DNA of 53,303 nucleotides, taken from NCBI GenBank assembly GCA_949300345.1, contig CASGDR010000009.1, positions 1 through 53,303 on the forward strand. Direction: 5' to 3'. Shown here in pieces: positions 33,209 to 41,655 of this stretch. Source of the stretch: an uncultured bacterium. Its GTDB lineage: Bacteria > Bacillota_I > Bacilli_A > RFN20 > CAG-826. The stretch's first letter is position 1. Each line of letters begins with the position of its first letter. The translations under genes were made by a program, and so were the position numbers. A model generated the notes under the pieces. The model did no database searches. It worked only from the letters and a program-made list of their open reading frames with translations, and was not told the origin of the DNA.

Positions 33209-34825
33209 GTGAAAAAGACACCGCTGCTCCTACTCGCCTTCCTGCTCGCCCTAAGCGGCTGCTCTTTTCGGGTGCTAAATAGCTCCAGCTCCGGGCTTTC
33301 ATCCTCATCTTCGTCCTCTTCTTCCTCCTACCAAGATAGCGGACTATCCATCGATTCTTATTCCTCTAGGGCCGATGTGAGCCTCGGGCAGACCCTGGTG
33401 GCCCGTCCCAACAAGGAGGGCTGCATCCTCAATATCGAAGGGGATGTCTTAAGGGAATATGGCGAATATACCTTCTTGGCCATCAAGGAAGGGACGGGCA
33501 AGATCACCTATACCCTTGGCCATTCTTCCGTAAGCCTCGAGGTCAATGTTTCCAGCCTGGAGAGTTCCAAAGTCAGCCTCTATGTCCCTAACGGACTGCA
33601 GGTGGATTCCAATATCAGCGCGACCGTTACCGGCGGTAATGGCGATGCCGAGATACGGGTCCTTCAGGGCGTAGGCTATGTCAGCGCCGCCGGGACCGTC
33701 CTTACCGGAGTGGGGGTGGGCACCGCCACCGTGGTGGCCGCCTATGGCAACACGGTATCCCTACCGGTGGAAGTAAGCGTATCCGAAGCCTCTAATACCC
33801 CCTCAAGCGTGGAGTTGGAACTACCCCGCAGCACCCTATACGTCGGGGAAACCTTCCAGATGAATGCCTATACCTTGCCTTTGGCTTCCAGATTCGAGAT
33901 CGACTATGCCGCGGAAGGGGATAGTAGCCTATATACCATCTCAGGTGGCTATATCACCGGGCTAAAGGAAGGTACCATCCGGGTCTATGCCTATTCCGGG
34001 GATTGCCTTAGCATCACCCAGGAAGTGGACATCGTCCTGGACGAGGACCCCTATGAGGGGATCTCCAAGAGCGAATTCTATGCCTCTTATGTCCCAGCCT
34101 GTTCCAGTTGGGATGCCAAGAGGCGGAGCGAGCACGGCCTATTATCGGGCTTTGATAATAGCAGCCAGTCGCGTACCCCGGTCTATTCCTCCTATCGCCC
34201 GATGGAGGGGGACCGCTATATCCTAAATAGCACCAGCGGTTTCACCTCTGGCCAGGACGGCTATAAGGTCTATGATGCCTATGGCAACTATGATTTCACG
34301 GTCTATGAGGAAGGGGGCTATACCTCGCTTATCGAGATCGCGGCCTATCTATATGCCTATGGCGATGTGCCAGAGAACTACATCGACATCAAGCGCCGCA
34401 GCGACGATCCCACCCTCTTCGATGAGGCCTATGCTTTATGGGGGAGCGATCTGGGGACCAACAACAACTATTACTCCGCCGATACCTCCAGATACCCCTA
34501 TGAGCCCCATATGCCCGAGGCCACCGTCGATGGGGGACAGGTCAGCTACTACGAAGTGGATTTCTACCCCAATGGCTACAGCAATTCCCGGGGCACCTGC
34601 CGCTTCGTCTATAGTAGATACCGCAACGGCTCATCCATATCCAAGCCCGAAGACCGCTATGTCTTTTATACCTATAACCACTATAACGACTTCGAGGAGT
34701 TCCTGAATTACTCCCATGGCTGGGGGGAGCGATTCGGAAACGAGACGGCCGGAAACCAAGCCGATGTGTATGATCCCAATAACCCGCCGACCTCATACCC
34801 CCCCGTTAGAAGAAGGGCCCTTTGA
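33209..34825 (+). CDS. Lipoprotein with Big2-like domains and a barnase-like C-terminus
   Basis: A 538-residue surface lipoprotein. The lipobox ALSGC gives Cys18; a Ser tract (24-40) follows, then two or three Ig-like Big2 repeats (about 45-275; GVGVGTATVVAAYG and GLKEGTIRVYAYSG are typical ends). Residues about 350-505 resemble the microbial N1/barnase ribonucleases. SLIEIAAYLYAYGDVPENYI parallels the barnase helix and DNYI turn. Glu449 (SYYEVDFYP), Arg465 (TCRFVYSR) and His491 (YTYNHYNDF) fall in the order of barnase Glu73, Arg87 and His102, though with a longer Arg-His gap. A secreted RNase is therefore likely. No inhibitor gene adjoins it. The start is GTG at 33209, fixed by the signal peptide and the TATAAT box. 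Confidence 0.72.
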   Translation: MKKTPLLLLAFLLALSGCSFRVLNSSSSGLSSSSSSSSSSYQDSGLSIDSYSSRADVSLGQTLVARPNKEGCILNIEGDVLREYGEYTFLAIKEGTGKITYTLGHSSVSLEVNVSSLESSKVSLYVPNGLQVDSNISATVTGGNGDAEIRVLQGVGYVSAAGTVLTGVGVGTATVVAAYGNTVSLPVEVSVSEASNTPSSVELELPRSTLYVGETFQMNAYTLPLASRFEIDYAAEGDSSLYTISGGYITGLKEGTIRVYAYSGDCLSITQEVDIVLDEDPYEGISKSEFYASYVPACSSWDAKRRSEHGLLSGFDNSSQSRTPVYSSYRPMEGDRYILNSTSGFTSGQDGYKVYDAYGNYDFTVYEEGGYTSLIEIAAYLYAYGDVPENYIDIKRRSDDPTLFDEAYALWGSDLGTNNNYYSADTSRYPYEPHMPEATVDGGQVSYYEVDFYPNGYSNSRGTCRFVYSRYRNGSSISKPEDRYVFYTYNHYNDFEEFLNYSHGWGERFGNETAGNQADVYDPNNPPTSYPPVRRRAL

Positions 34826-34835
34826 TGGATATGAC

Positions 34836-34857
34836 GCCCCTTGCGAAAGGGGCTTTT
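34836..34857 (+). terminator. Intrinsic terminator
   Basis: GCCCCTT-GCGA-AAGGGGC followed by TTTT, after the Big2/barnase-like lipoprotein gene. Confidence 0.85.
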
Positions 34858-34934
34858 ACTTACTGAATAAATTTTAGAGGCCTATATAGGAAAATTTCGT
34901 ATCCGTGGGACTTACCTATCGACCAAACGGAAGG

Positions 34935-34940
34935 TAAAAT
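34935..34940 (+). promoter_or_regulatory. -10 box 6 bases before start codon (TetR gene)
   Basis: TAAAAT, AAGGCC, ATG at 34947; TTACCT at 34912-34917 is a possible -35 with 17-base spacing. Confidence 0.5.
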
Positions 34941-34946
34941 AAGGCC

Positions 34947-35519
34947 ATGGACACCAGGGTGAAGATACTTAGGGCGGCCCTTAAGGCCTCCAGCAAAAAG
35001 GGACTGGATTCCCTCTCGATGGACGAGGTGGCCCTCGAGGCCGGGATCAAGAAGGCTTCGCTTTACTATTATTACCCTAGCAAGGACATATTGAAGAAGA
35101 AGATGCTCGAGCGTTATGTCCCGGGCAAGGAGTTTACCGCCTCCATCGATTTCAGAAGCAAGACCGAGGACATCCTTACCGCCGTGGTCTTGGCTTACGG
35201 CAAGGAATGCGTGAAAGGGGAAAACTCCCATATCTTCCGCATCATGGAATCGGCGCGGTTCTATGATAAGGACGTCAAGGCTGCCTATATCAAGCAGGAA
35301 GAAAGAAGGGATAGAGCCGTGAAGTCGATTTTGAAAACCATCGAGAAGCGCAAGGTGGTCCGCTTCGAGGACTTTGGGACGGCCAGCCGCTTCTATAGCG
35401 ACCTCATCCACCTGCATATCATCAGGCTGCTTGATGCCAAGAAGGATGCCGAGGGAGAGCTAAGCCCCCTCATCGAGGGCTTCTCCCGCGCTTTTCTTAG
35501 AAAAGGCGTGGCCGATTAG
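34947..35519 (+). CDS. TetR-family transcriptional regulator
   Basis: A 190-residue regulator. The N-terminal helix-turn-helix is clear: ILRAALKASSKKGLDSLSMD, then EVALEAGIKKASLYYYYPSK, then KDILKKKMLERYV. The C-terminal ligand and dimer domain (about 60-190) matches nothing specific. It is transcribed alone, between a terminator and a tRNA gene, so its targets are unknown; autoregulation is common in the family. Confidence 0.88.
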   Translation: MDTRVKILRAALKASSKKGLDSLSMDEVALEAGIKKASLYYYYPSKDILKKKMLERYVPGKEFTASIDFRSKTEDILTAVVLAYGKECVKGENSHIFRIMESARFYDKDVKAAYIKQEERRDRAVKSILKTIEKRKVVRFEDFGTASRFYSDLIHLHIIRLLDAKKDAEGELSPLIEGFSRAFLRKGVAD

Positions 35520-35551
35520 GCCTTCTTGGTATATCCTTGATAGGCCTTGAT

Positions 35552-35628
35552 GCGCCCGTAGCTCAGTTGGATAGAGCAACAGCCTTCTAAGCTGTGGGTC
35601 AGGCGTTCGAGTCGCCTCGGGCGCGCCA
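35552..35628 (+). tRNA. tRNA-Arg (anticodon TCT)
   Basis: A 77-base cloverleaf with encoded CCA. Acceptor stem GCGCCCG/CGGGCGC, D arm GCTC/GAGC, anticodon stem ACAGC/GCTGT around loop CTTCTAA (anticodon TCT), T arm AGGCG/CGCCT with TTCGAGT. It reads AGA and, by wobble, AGG, the Arg codon most used in this window. Confidence 0.95.
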
Positions 35629-35635
35629 ATATGGC

Positions 35636-35659
35636 AAAACCGGCCCTAGGGCCGTTTTT
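35636..35659 (+). terminator. Terminator of the tRNA-Arg transcript
   Basis: CGGCCC-TA-GGGCCG followed by TTTTT, seven bases after the A-rich flank starts. Confidence 0.8.
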
Positions 35660-35702
35660 CATTGCTAGAGGCGATTGCTATATTAAGAAGGGCCATATCC
35701 CT

Positions 35703-35708
35703 TATAAT
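35703..35708 (+). promoter_or_regulatory. -10 box 6 bases before start codon (GH31 gene)
   Basis: A perfect TATAAT, GTCCCT, ATG at 35715. It supports this start over the open frame that begins inside the tRNA terminator. Confidence 0.6.
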
Positions 35709-35714
35709 GTCCCT

Positions 35715-38252
35715 ATGGAATATAAACTCATGGGATTCGGTGACCCCATAATGACCAATAGTATCAAAATCACCACGATAGGGCCGGATATCATCCATTT
35801 AGAGACGGCTCGATCAAATAAGGACGGCACCCCTTATTTTCCCCTAGGGGAGGCTTCTTTCTTCTTTGATTTTTCCTCTTTGTATCGGATTTCTTCTGGT
35901 CTTAAGGCCAATAAAGGGGAGCTTATCAGGGATAAGGACGGGGATATCATAAAGTTTGATAAGTGCAGGCTTTTCCTACCCAAAAACGATCCTCTAGGCC
36001 ATCTGGTAGTCCAGGGCCAGGACAGCGAATTGGCCTTTGATGGCATCGGCAAAAACTCCGGGGAATTGCCGCCTTTTGACAAAACCCCGGAGATATTTCC
36101 CTTATGGGACCAGCCGCGGGTGCTTTTCGATCTCTCTAGAAGCGATGGGGGATTCCTCGGGGTCGAGGAAAACTCCCCGGGCCTATACCTTTTGCTATGC
36201 GATAAAGACCCCATCAAGCTAAGGAAGTTATACCTGAGCCTTACCGGACGTCCGGGACTGGTGAGGTTCAAAAACCTCGGGGTCTGGAATTCCAAGTACT
36301 ATCCCTATTCGGATAAGCAGGCCCTTGCCCTCATCGATGAATACCGCACTAGGGGAATATATCTTGACAATCTGGTCATCGATACCGACTGGAGGAAGGC
36401 CTCCGATAGGGGGATCGGCTATGAGGTGAACGAAGAACTATTCCCTTCCTTATCGGATTTCTTTATTAAGGCCCATGAAGCCGGGGTCGAGGTGATGTTC
36501 AATGACCATCCCGAACCTCTGGAAAAAGCAAGCTCCTGCCTAGACACCAAGGAGATGGAATACCGCGAGGAAAAGCTAGGGAATATCTTGGATCAGGGAT
36601 TAGACACCTGGTGGTATGACCGCAACTGGATCACCTCGCTCAAATCGCCCCATAAGGACATTAGGCCCGAGACCCTCGGGGCCTTCATCTTCACCGAGAT
36701 AACCAGAAAAAGAGGGCATCATGGACGGCCCGTGGTCATGAGCAATGTCAACGAAGTGAGCAATGGTAGGTATATGGGGATCATGGATAGCGCCTATCAT
36801 CGCTATCCCTTCTCCTGGACCGGGGACATCGGCTCGGGAATGGAGGATTTGGCCCAGGAAGTCGAAAACCTCATAAGATGCGAGAATAGCCTCATCCTAT
36901 TTGCCAACTGTGACCTCGGGGGCCATACGGGCAATCCCAATAAGGAAGAATACCTAAGGTGGATCCAGTTCGGGGCCCTTAGCCCCATCTTCAGGCCCCA
37001 TTGCACCATCTCGGTAGCAAGAACTCGGGAACCCTGGCTCTATGACGAAGAGACGGTAGCCTTGTTCAAGGAGTGGACCCGACTTCGCTACCGCCTACTA
37101 CCTTACCTATATTCGAATTTCCATGTCGCCTCCCTAGAAGGGCTACCGCCATATCTAGCTAGCAATGCCCTTAACGGGGAAGAGGACTATGATCCCAGCG
37201 GCTTCTATATCGGTCCCTCCCTTTATTTCTCCCCGGTAGCCATGACCGGGAAGATGGAAAGATTGGCTGAATCGAATTATAGGGATAAGGTCCGTTTCTC
37301 CTATTTCAAAGAAGGGGTATATGAGGGTAGTCCCATCGATACGGCCATCCAAGATAAAATCGATTTCTTCTATGACAAGCAAGGCCCTAGCAAGAAAGTG
37401 GGCTTGGAGCATTACTCGGCCAAGATAGAAACCAAGGTATATTTTGATAAAGACGTCATATTCTTCCTAAGGTCGGACGATGGCTGCGCGCTCTATCTAG
37501 ACGGCAAGGAAATATATCGCGACGATAGCTATCACGCGGCCAATCTCTTAAGGATTGGGAAGATAGAGGGCGGAAAGACCCATGATCTAGCCATCCATTA
37601 CTTCAATGGGGAGGGGAATGCCGTCCTTGAGGCCTACTATAAGGAAACCAATAGTGAGCTAGATAAAAACTATCTCGTCCCTAGGGGTCATCTTTGGTAT
37701 GACCTCTTTAGGGGTAACACCTATGAAGGCGGCTGGAGAAAAGAGGTCTGGAGCTATAAGGAAGCCCCGTTATTTGCCAAAGGCATCGTGGTGACCTCCA
37801 AGCTCAAATCGCCTCTGAATAAGCCCAAGTATGGCTCCATCACCCTGCATGTCTTCCCGGGGGAGGATGCTAAATTCAGGCTCTATGAAGACGACGGGGA
37901 AAGCCTCGATTACCTTAATCCTGCCCTTGTCAGGGTCCAGGAGTTCAGTTCCACTTCTAGGCAAGACATGTCCAAGATGGAGGTAAGGATATCTCCGGCC
38001 ACATACGGCTCAAAACCAAGCCGCGGCACGCGTAACATCCTGTTCAAGCTCTATCTTCCTAAGGGCCTAGAGCCCACGGGTCTTAAGCTAGACGGGGAGG
38101 ATATTCCTTTTAGAGTCATTGAACCGAGTTTGATGAGATCCATCCTTTCCGATTCCATTGGCGACCACGCCTTTAGGACCCTTAACGCCTCCTTGAAGGC
38201 GGATATGGGGCAGGGGCATCTGCTCGAAGTCTCTTTAAAGAGAGACCAATAA
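35715..38252 (+). CDS. GH31 glycosidase with PA14-like insert
   Basis: An 845-residue retaining alpha-glycosidase of family 31, with no signal peptide, so probably cytoplasmic. After an N-terminal beta domain, the barrel shows LDNLVIDTDWRKASDRG, the probable nucleophile Asp302 in TWWYDRNWITS, and the acid/base Asp371 in FSWTGDIGSG. GALSPIFRPHCTIS follows. Residues about 570-648 look like a PA14 sugar-binding domain (VIFFLRSDDGCALYLDGKEI, LAIHYFNGEGNAVLEAYY) inserted before the DUF5110-type beta domain (HVFPGEDAKFRLYEDDGESL). The start is fixed by TATAAT six bases before the ATG. Substrate is probably an alpha-glucoside or alpha-xyloside. Confidence 0.9.
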   Translation: MEYKLMGFGDPIMTNSIKITTIGPDIIHLETARSNKDGTPYFPLGEASFFFDFSSLYRISSGLKANKGELIRDKDGDIIKFDKCRLFLPKNDPLGHLVVQGQDSELAFDGIGKNSGELPPFDKTPEIFPLWDQPRVLFDLSRSDGGFLGVEENSPGLYLLLCDKDPIKLRKLYLSLTGRPGLVRFKNLGVWNSKYYPYSDKQALALIDEYRTRGIYLDNLVIDTDWRKASDRGIGYEVNEELFPSLSDFFIKAHEAGVEVMFNDHPEPLEKASSCLDTKEMEYREEKLGNILDQGLDTWWYDRNWITSLKSPHKDIRPETLGAFIFTEITRKRGHHGRPVVMSNVNEVSNGRYMGIMDSAYHRYPFSWTGDIGSGMEDLAQEVENLIRCENSLILFANCDLGGHTGNPNKEEYLRWIQFGALSPIFRPHCTISVARTREPWLYDEETVALFKEWTRLRYRLLPYLYSNFHVASLEGLPPYLASNALNGEEDYDPSGFYIGPSLYFSPVAMTGKMERLAESNYRDKVRFSYFKEGVYEGSPIDTAIQDKIDFFYDKQGPSKKVGLEHYSAKIETKVYFDKDVIFFLRSDDGCALYLDGKEIYRDDSYHAANLLRIGKIEGGKTHDLAIHYFNGEGNAVLEAYYKETNSELDKNYLVPRGHLWYDLFRGNTYEGGWRKEVWSYKEAPLFAKGIVVTSKLKSPLNKPKYGSITLHVFPGEDAKFRLYEDDGESLDYLNPALVRVQEFSSTSRQDMSKMEVRISPATYGSKPSRGTRNILFKLYLPKGLEPTGLKLDGEDIPFRVIEPSLMRSILSDSIGDHAFRTLNASLKADMGQGHLLEVSLKRDQ

Positions 38253-38320
38253 ATTATTCCCCATATGGCTTGACACGGAATGCAAATAGGACATCCTATT
38301 TATCATTTCGGGAGCAAGAG

Positions 38321-38960
38321 ATGATAGGCAAAACCCTCCTCTTGGTAGGGATTTCGGCCGGTTTGGCCTTCGGGGTGTTGGCTCGGTCCTCATCCTTGAA
38401 AGCGATCTAGGCTATATCGATGCCGAGCAATCGGTATATACCCTTAGACTAGACGAGTAGGGCAATAGACCCACTTCAGAAGAAGTGGAGGCGGGGACAT
38501 ACACCATACCCACGAGGGCAATAACTCGATCGCCATCTCCATTTCCGGGGGCAGTTATTCCTCTAGCGGGCTCATCGCTCTATCTTCAGGCGGTAGCTTC
38601 TATAATCCCTTCGATTCTTCTTTCAAGAAGGGTTATAACCGCATCGGTGGGCTAAAGGATATCACCGTATTCTTTAATGGGTCCCTCGACCTATATTGGG
38701 GCGCGGATGGCTATAAGGCCAACCTCACTAGCCTAGGCGCTAGGTTTGCCTATGGCTGCACATCGCTAGAGTATGTGATCATACCCTCTAGCGTGACCGA
38801 TATCGGCCAAGAAGCCTTCAAGGGATGTAGCGATCTCAAGGTCTATTTTAAGACCTCAGAGCTACCGAGTTTAGGAAACGATTGGCTCGATGCTAGCGCA
38901 AAGTTCCATGAGGTGGGTGAGTGGGAGCTGATCGACGGCGTACCCACGCCGACCATATAG
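38321..38960 (+). pseudogene. Decayed exported BspA-like leucine-rich-repeat protein
   Basis: GGGAG at 38310-38314 and ATG at 38321 open a signal-like peptide (MIGKTLLLVGISAGLAFGVL) that stops after 29 codons. A second frame continues with LGYIDAEQSVYTL and stops at TAG 38458-38460. A third frame is then open without an early ATG to the stop at 38958-38960. That frame reads SIAISISGGSYSSSGLIALS, then AYGCTSLEYVIIPSSVTDIG and QEAFKGCSDLKVYF, the BspA-type LRR_5 pattern. Two or more frameshifts therefore separate an intact signal peptide from an LRR tail. TTGACA at 38270-38275 may be the old promoter. A good terminator follows, so decay looks recent. Confidence 0.65.
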
Positions 38961-38977
38961 ATGCTTCTTGCTATAAG

Positions 38978-39000
38978 GGACACCTTCGGGTGTCCTTTTT
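38978..39000 (+). terminator. Intrinsic terminator
   Basis: GGACACC-TTCG-GGTGTCC followed by TTTTT. Confidence 0.88.
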
Positions 39001-39043
39001 CCTAGTTATGTCCGATTATTGGCGATAAGTCCCTTCGATGGAT

Positions 39044-39049
39044 TAGAAT
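39044..39049 (+). promoter_or_regulatory. -10 box 6 bases before start codon (serine dehydratase)
   Basis: TAGAAT, ACGGCC, ATG at 39056; no ribosome site. Confidence 0.55.
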
Positions 39050-39055
39050 ACGGCC

Positions 39056-40261
39056 ATGGAATCCCTTAGGGAACTTTTGCTATTTGGTCCAGGGCCCTCT
39101 AGCAGCCACACCATCGCGCCGTATCGGATCGCCTTGGACTTTCTTAGTAAGACCAAGGACATGGATGTCATCGAATACAAGGCCACCCTATATGGGTCCT
39201 TGGCCTTTACGGGCAAGGGACACCTTAGCGACAAGATCATCAAGGAAGCCTTCAAGGGATACCCGTGCGAGGTAATCTTCGATTTTGATACCTCGACCCC
39301 GCATCCCAATACCATAAAGCTTGAAGCTTTGAGGAAGGACGGAAGCCTATATTGCCTCAAATACGTATCCCTAGGCGGGGGCTCATGGGCAAAGGAAGGG
39401 GAGAAGAAAAAAGCCAAGGACGTCTATCCCTTCAATAGCTTCGAAGCGATGAAGCAACATCTAAAAACCCTAGGCGGGAACGACATCTATTTCCTGGTAA
39501 AGAAATACGAAGACAAGGGGATCTTGGACTATTCGAAAAAGCTTCTTGGGCATGCCTTCGCTACTTTGGAAAAGTCCCTGGAATATGAAGGCTATCTCCC
39601 GGGAAGACTGCATCTAGCCGCCGCGGCCAAAGGGATATATCAAAGGGCCAAGACCATAACTGATCCCTCCGAGCGGATGGAAATGCTAATCATCGCCTAT
39701 GCCTATGCCTTAAGCGAGGCCAACGCCAGGGGAGAGGAAGTGGTGACCGCCCCCACCTGCGGCTCCAGCGGCATCGTCCCTAGCCTGCTCTACTATGAAT
39801 ACAAGCACAATGGGGCGGCCATGGAGGACCTAGCCAAGGCTTTCTTGGTCGGGGCCATGGTCTGTTCGTTCATCAAGGAAAACGCTTCGGTTTCTGGCGC
39901 GGTCCATGGCTGCCAGGCCGAATGCGGAAGCGCCGCCTCCTTTGCCGCCGCCAGCCTTTGCTATCTGCACGGCTTATCGATCTATCAGACCGAATACGCC
40001 GCCGAGGCGGCCCTAGAGCATTTCCTGGGCCTAACCTGCGATCCGGTGATGGGCTATGTCCAGATTCCCTGCATCGAAAGAAACGGGATTGCCGCTTTGC
40101 ACGCTAGGGCCTCATACCTACTTGCCAAGAACGTTTCCCTATCCCGCAAAAACCGGGTCTCTTTCGATAAGGTGGTAATCGCCATGAATGAGACGGGGAA
40201 TGAGCTTCCCACCGACTTAAAGGAAACCTCCCTCGGGGGCTTGGCCAAACTGGATATTTAG
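39056..40261 (+). CDS. sdaA: Iron-sulfur L-serine dehydratase, single chain
   Basis: A 401-residue enzyme that converts L-serine to pyruvate and ammonia using a labile 4Fe-4S cluster. The beta-type domain comes first (ELLLFGPGPSSSHTIAPYRI near 6-25; this Ser-Ser-His is typical), then the alpha domain with TAPTCGSSGIVPSLL, VSGAVHGCQAECGSAASF and TCDPVMGYVQIPCIERN. Cluster Cys residues lie in these three segments. Alpha and beta parts are fused, unlike the two-gene sdaAA/sdaAB of Bacillus. It is monocistronic. Serine catabolism would feed pyruvate to fermentation. Confidence 0.92.
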   Translation: MESLRELLLFGPGPSSSHTIAPYRIALDFLSKTKDMDVIEYKATLYGSLAFTGKGHLSDKIIKEAFKGYPCEVIFDFDTSTPHPNTIKLEALRKDGSLYCLKYVSLGGGSWAKEGEKKKAKDVYPFNSFEAMKQHLKTLGGNDIYFLVKKYEDKGILDYSKKLLGHAFATLEKSLEYEGYLPGRLHLAAAAKGIYQRAKTITDPSERMEMLIIAYAYALSEANARGEEVVTAPTCGSSGIVPSLLYYEYKHNGAAMEDLAKAFLVGAMVCSFIKENASVSGAVHGCQAECGSAASFAAASLCYLHGLSIYQTEYAAEAALEHFLGLTCDPVMGYVQIPCIERNGIAALHARASYLLAKNVSLSRKNRVSFDKVVIAMNETGNELPTDLKETSLGGLAKLDI

Positions 40262-40275
40262 ATAAAAAAAGATGG

Positions 40276-40295
40276 GGGCTTATATGGATAAGCCC
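40276..40295 (+). other. Hairpin after sdaA
   Basis: GGGCTTAT-ATGG-ATAAGCCC, a perfect 8-bp stem without a T-run. It may protect the mRNA 3' end ahead of the terminator at 40315. Confidence 0.45.
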
Positions 40296-40314
40296 ATAAA
40301 GCCAAGCCATTAGG

Positions 40315-40338
40315 AAAGGTCCTTATGGGCCTTTTTTG
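40315..40338 (+). terminator. Intrinsic terminator
   Basis: AAGGTCC-TTAT-GGGCCTT (one U-G pair) followed by T bases. Confidence 0.8.
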
Positions 40339-40365
40339 GTAGAATAGGGGAAAGCAAGGGGTGTC

Positions 40366-40616
40366 ATGGCTCAATATAGACTCCTGGGCCTATCCATCAT
40401 AGGGCTCTACTGCTTTATGGATGCAACTATCCCGTGGGCCGCTATAGCGTGCTGGACTCCTGCTACATCAATACCCAAGGAGAAGGGATATCCCTAGTCC
40501 ATATCGAATACACGTCATATGGAGGTGCTATTTATGTAGAGCCCCAGGAACTAGAATATTCCTTCAGCGGACATGGCGCTTCCGTGGCTAGGACATACGG
40601 GGGATGGAATAAATAA
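40366..40616 (+). pseudogene. Small exported-protein gene, probably frameshifted
   Basis: A TAGAAT box (40339-40345 region) and AAGGGG (40356-40361) lead to ATG 40366, which reads MAQYRLLGLSIIGLYCFMDA and stops early. Another frame is open across the same place and gives LLLYGCNYPVGRYSVL, a lipobox-like LYGC, and then DSCYINTQGEGISLVHIEYT to a TAA at 40614-40616. A single-base loss between 40390 and 40420 would explain the split of signal peptide and mature part. No family is recognised. Alternatively a short gene starts at GTG 40434. Confidence 0.4.
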
Positions 40617-40880
40617 TTTTCATCTATCAAAAACCCTTGCCCAATGCGGGATGGATTAGGTATTTGGTTCGGGAATAAGTTCGGTATTATCGGGCTTTTT
40701 GGCCCCCTAATCCCTTTACGGGAAGAGGATAGGGGCCTAGAATATCGCTGCAGGCGAAAGCGCTGTATACCCGCGATCGGCGAACCCTTGTTTAAGCGCC
40801 GTGATCCGGTGCCGCCCGCGGGGGCCACGCAAGTGGCTTATATTTCCCGATCAACCCTGATATCCATAAAAGGAGGCAAG
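40617..40880 (+). other. Structured leader or unknown RNA before the DUF3800 gene
   Basis: 264 bases without a credible protein gene; an open frame runs through but its product is Arg/Pro-rich and unlike a domain. Two strong folds are visible: GGCCCCCTAATCC (40701-40713) with GGATAGGGGCC (40727-40737), and GCCAC-GCAA-GTGGC (40824-40837) with a GNRA tetraloop. No riboswitch class I can name fits. It may be a cis-acting leader or a separate small RNA. Confidence 0.4.
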
Positions 40881-41585
40881 ATGAACCTCTTTCTTTATTC
40901 CGATGAATCGGGGGTCTTCGACTATATCCATAACGACTACTTCCTCTTCGGGGGACTGCTTTTTTTATCTTCGATCGAGAAGCAAGACTGCTCGAGGCTT
41001 TATAGCCACGCCGAGAAACTGGCGGTCCAAAGAAGCCCCGGATTGAATGGCCGCGAATGCAAGGCCGCTTTCCTAAAGCCCAAGGTGAAGGGGTCTTTGT
41101 ACCGTAGCCTCAACCGCTTCCTTAAGTTTGCCATCCTCATCAACCTGAAGCGGATACCCCTGGAGGTATATGGGAGCAAAAGGCATAAGCAGAGGTATAT
41201 GGACTATGCCTATAAGATCGGGATCAAGCGCTTCTTCGAATATCTGATTAGGCAAGGGCGGCTGAATCCCGATGAGATCGAAAACATCTATGTCTATAAC
41301 GATGAGCACCATACGGCTACCGACGGGCTATACGAACTAAAAGAATCCCTCTTGGCCGAATTCAAATACGGGACCTTCAACGAGGACTATGGGGTCTACC
41401 ATAAGCCCCTATTTCCCAAGATGGGCTCGCTTGACCTCAAATTCCTAAATTCTGCCAAGCGGGGTTTGATTAGGGCCGCCGATATCATCGCCAACCATTT
41501 CTTCTATCTCTACCGCCATGGTAGGCAGAAGGAACTGATCAGGGCCAAAGGGGAAGAAAATGTCTTTCTATATGTCCTTCCTTAG
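40881..41585 (+). CDS. DUF3800 domain protein
   Basis: A 234-residue protein. The opening MNLFLYSDESGVFDYIHNDY with Asp8-Glu9-Ser, then YFLFGGLLFLS, and the closing RGLIRAADIIANHFFYLYRH with an acidic residue, match DUF3800, a family with an RNase H-like fold. It is often seen near mobile or defence genes, though its role is not established. AAAGGAGG at 40871-40878 fixes the ATG at 40881, rather than the 237-base longer open frame. The stop at 41583-41585 is followed by an exported-protein gene. Confidence 0.78.
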   Translation: MNLFLYSDESGVFDYIHNDYFLFGGLLFLSSIEKQDCSRLYSHAEKLAVQRSPGLNGRECKAAFLKPKVKGSLYRSLNRFLKFAILINLKRIPLEVYGSKRHKQRYMDYAYKIGIKRFFEYLIRQGRLNPDEIENIYVYNDEHHTATDGLYELKESLLAEFKYGTFNEDYGVYHKPLFPKMGSLDLKFLNSAKRGLIRAADIIANHFFYLYRHGRQKELIRAKGEENVFLYVLP

Positions 41586-41655
41586 GCATCTTTTGCTAGT
41601 CATGTGCATGTATGTCATTTAACCTAGATTTAAGCAAGAAAGGGGATATACCCAA

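Noticed and set aside
35631-35714. GH31 start just after the tRNA
   Set aside because: It begins in the tRNA terminator; TATAAT-N6-ATG marks 35715.
40780-40845. Cobalamin-type riboswitch
   Set aside because: Only CCGGTGC and a GCCAC hairpin resemble it; the conserved core and box order are missing.
40644-40880. In-frame open extension that would make the DUF3800 protein 313 residues
   Set aside because: The added 79 residues are Arg/Pro-rich without domain character, and AAAGGAGG sits at the right distance before the ATG at 40881, where the DUF3800 match begins.
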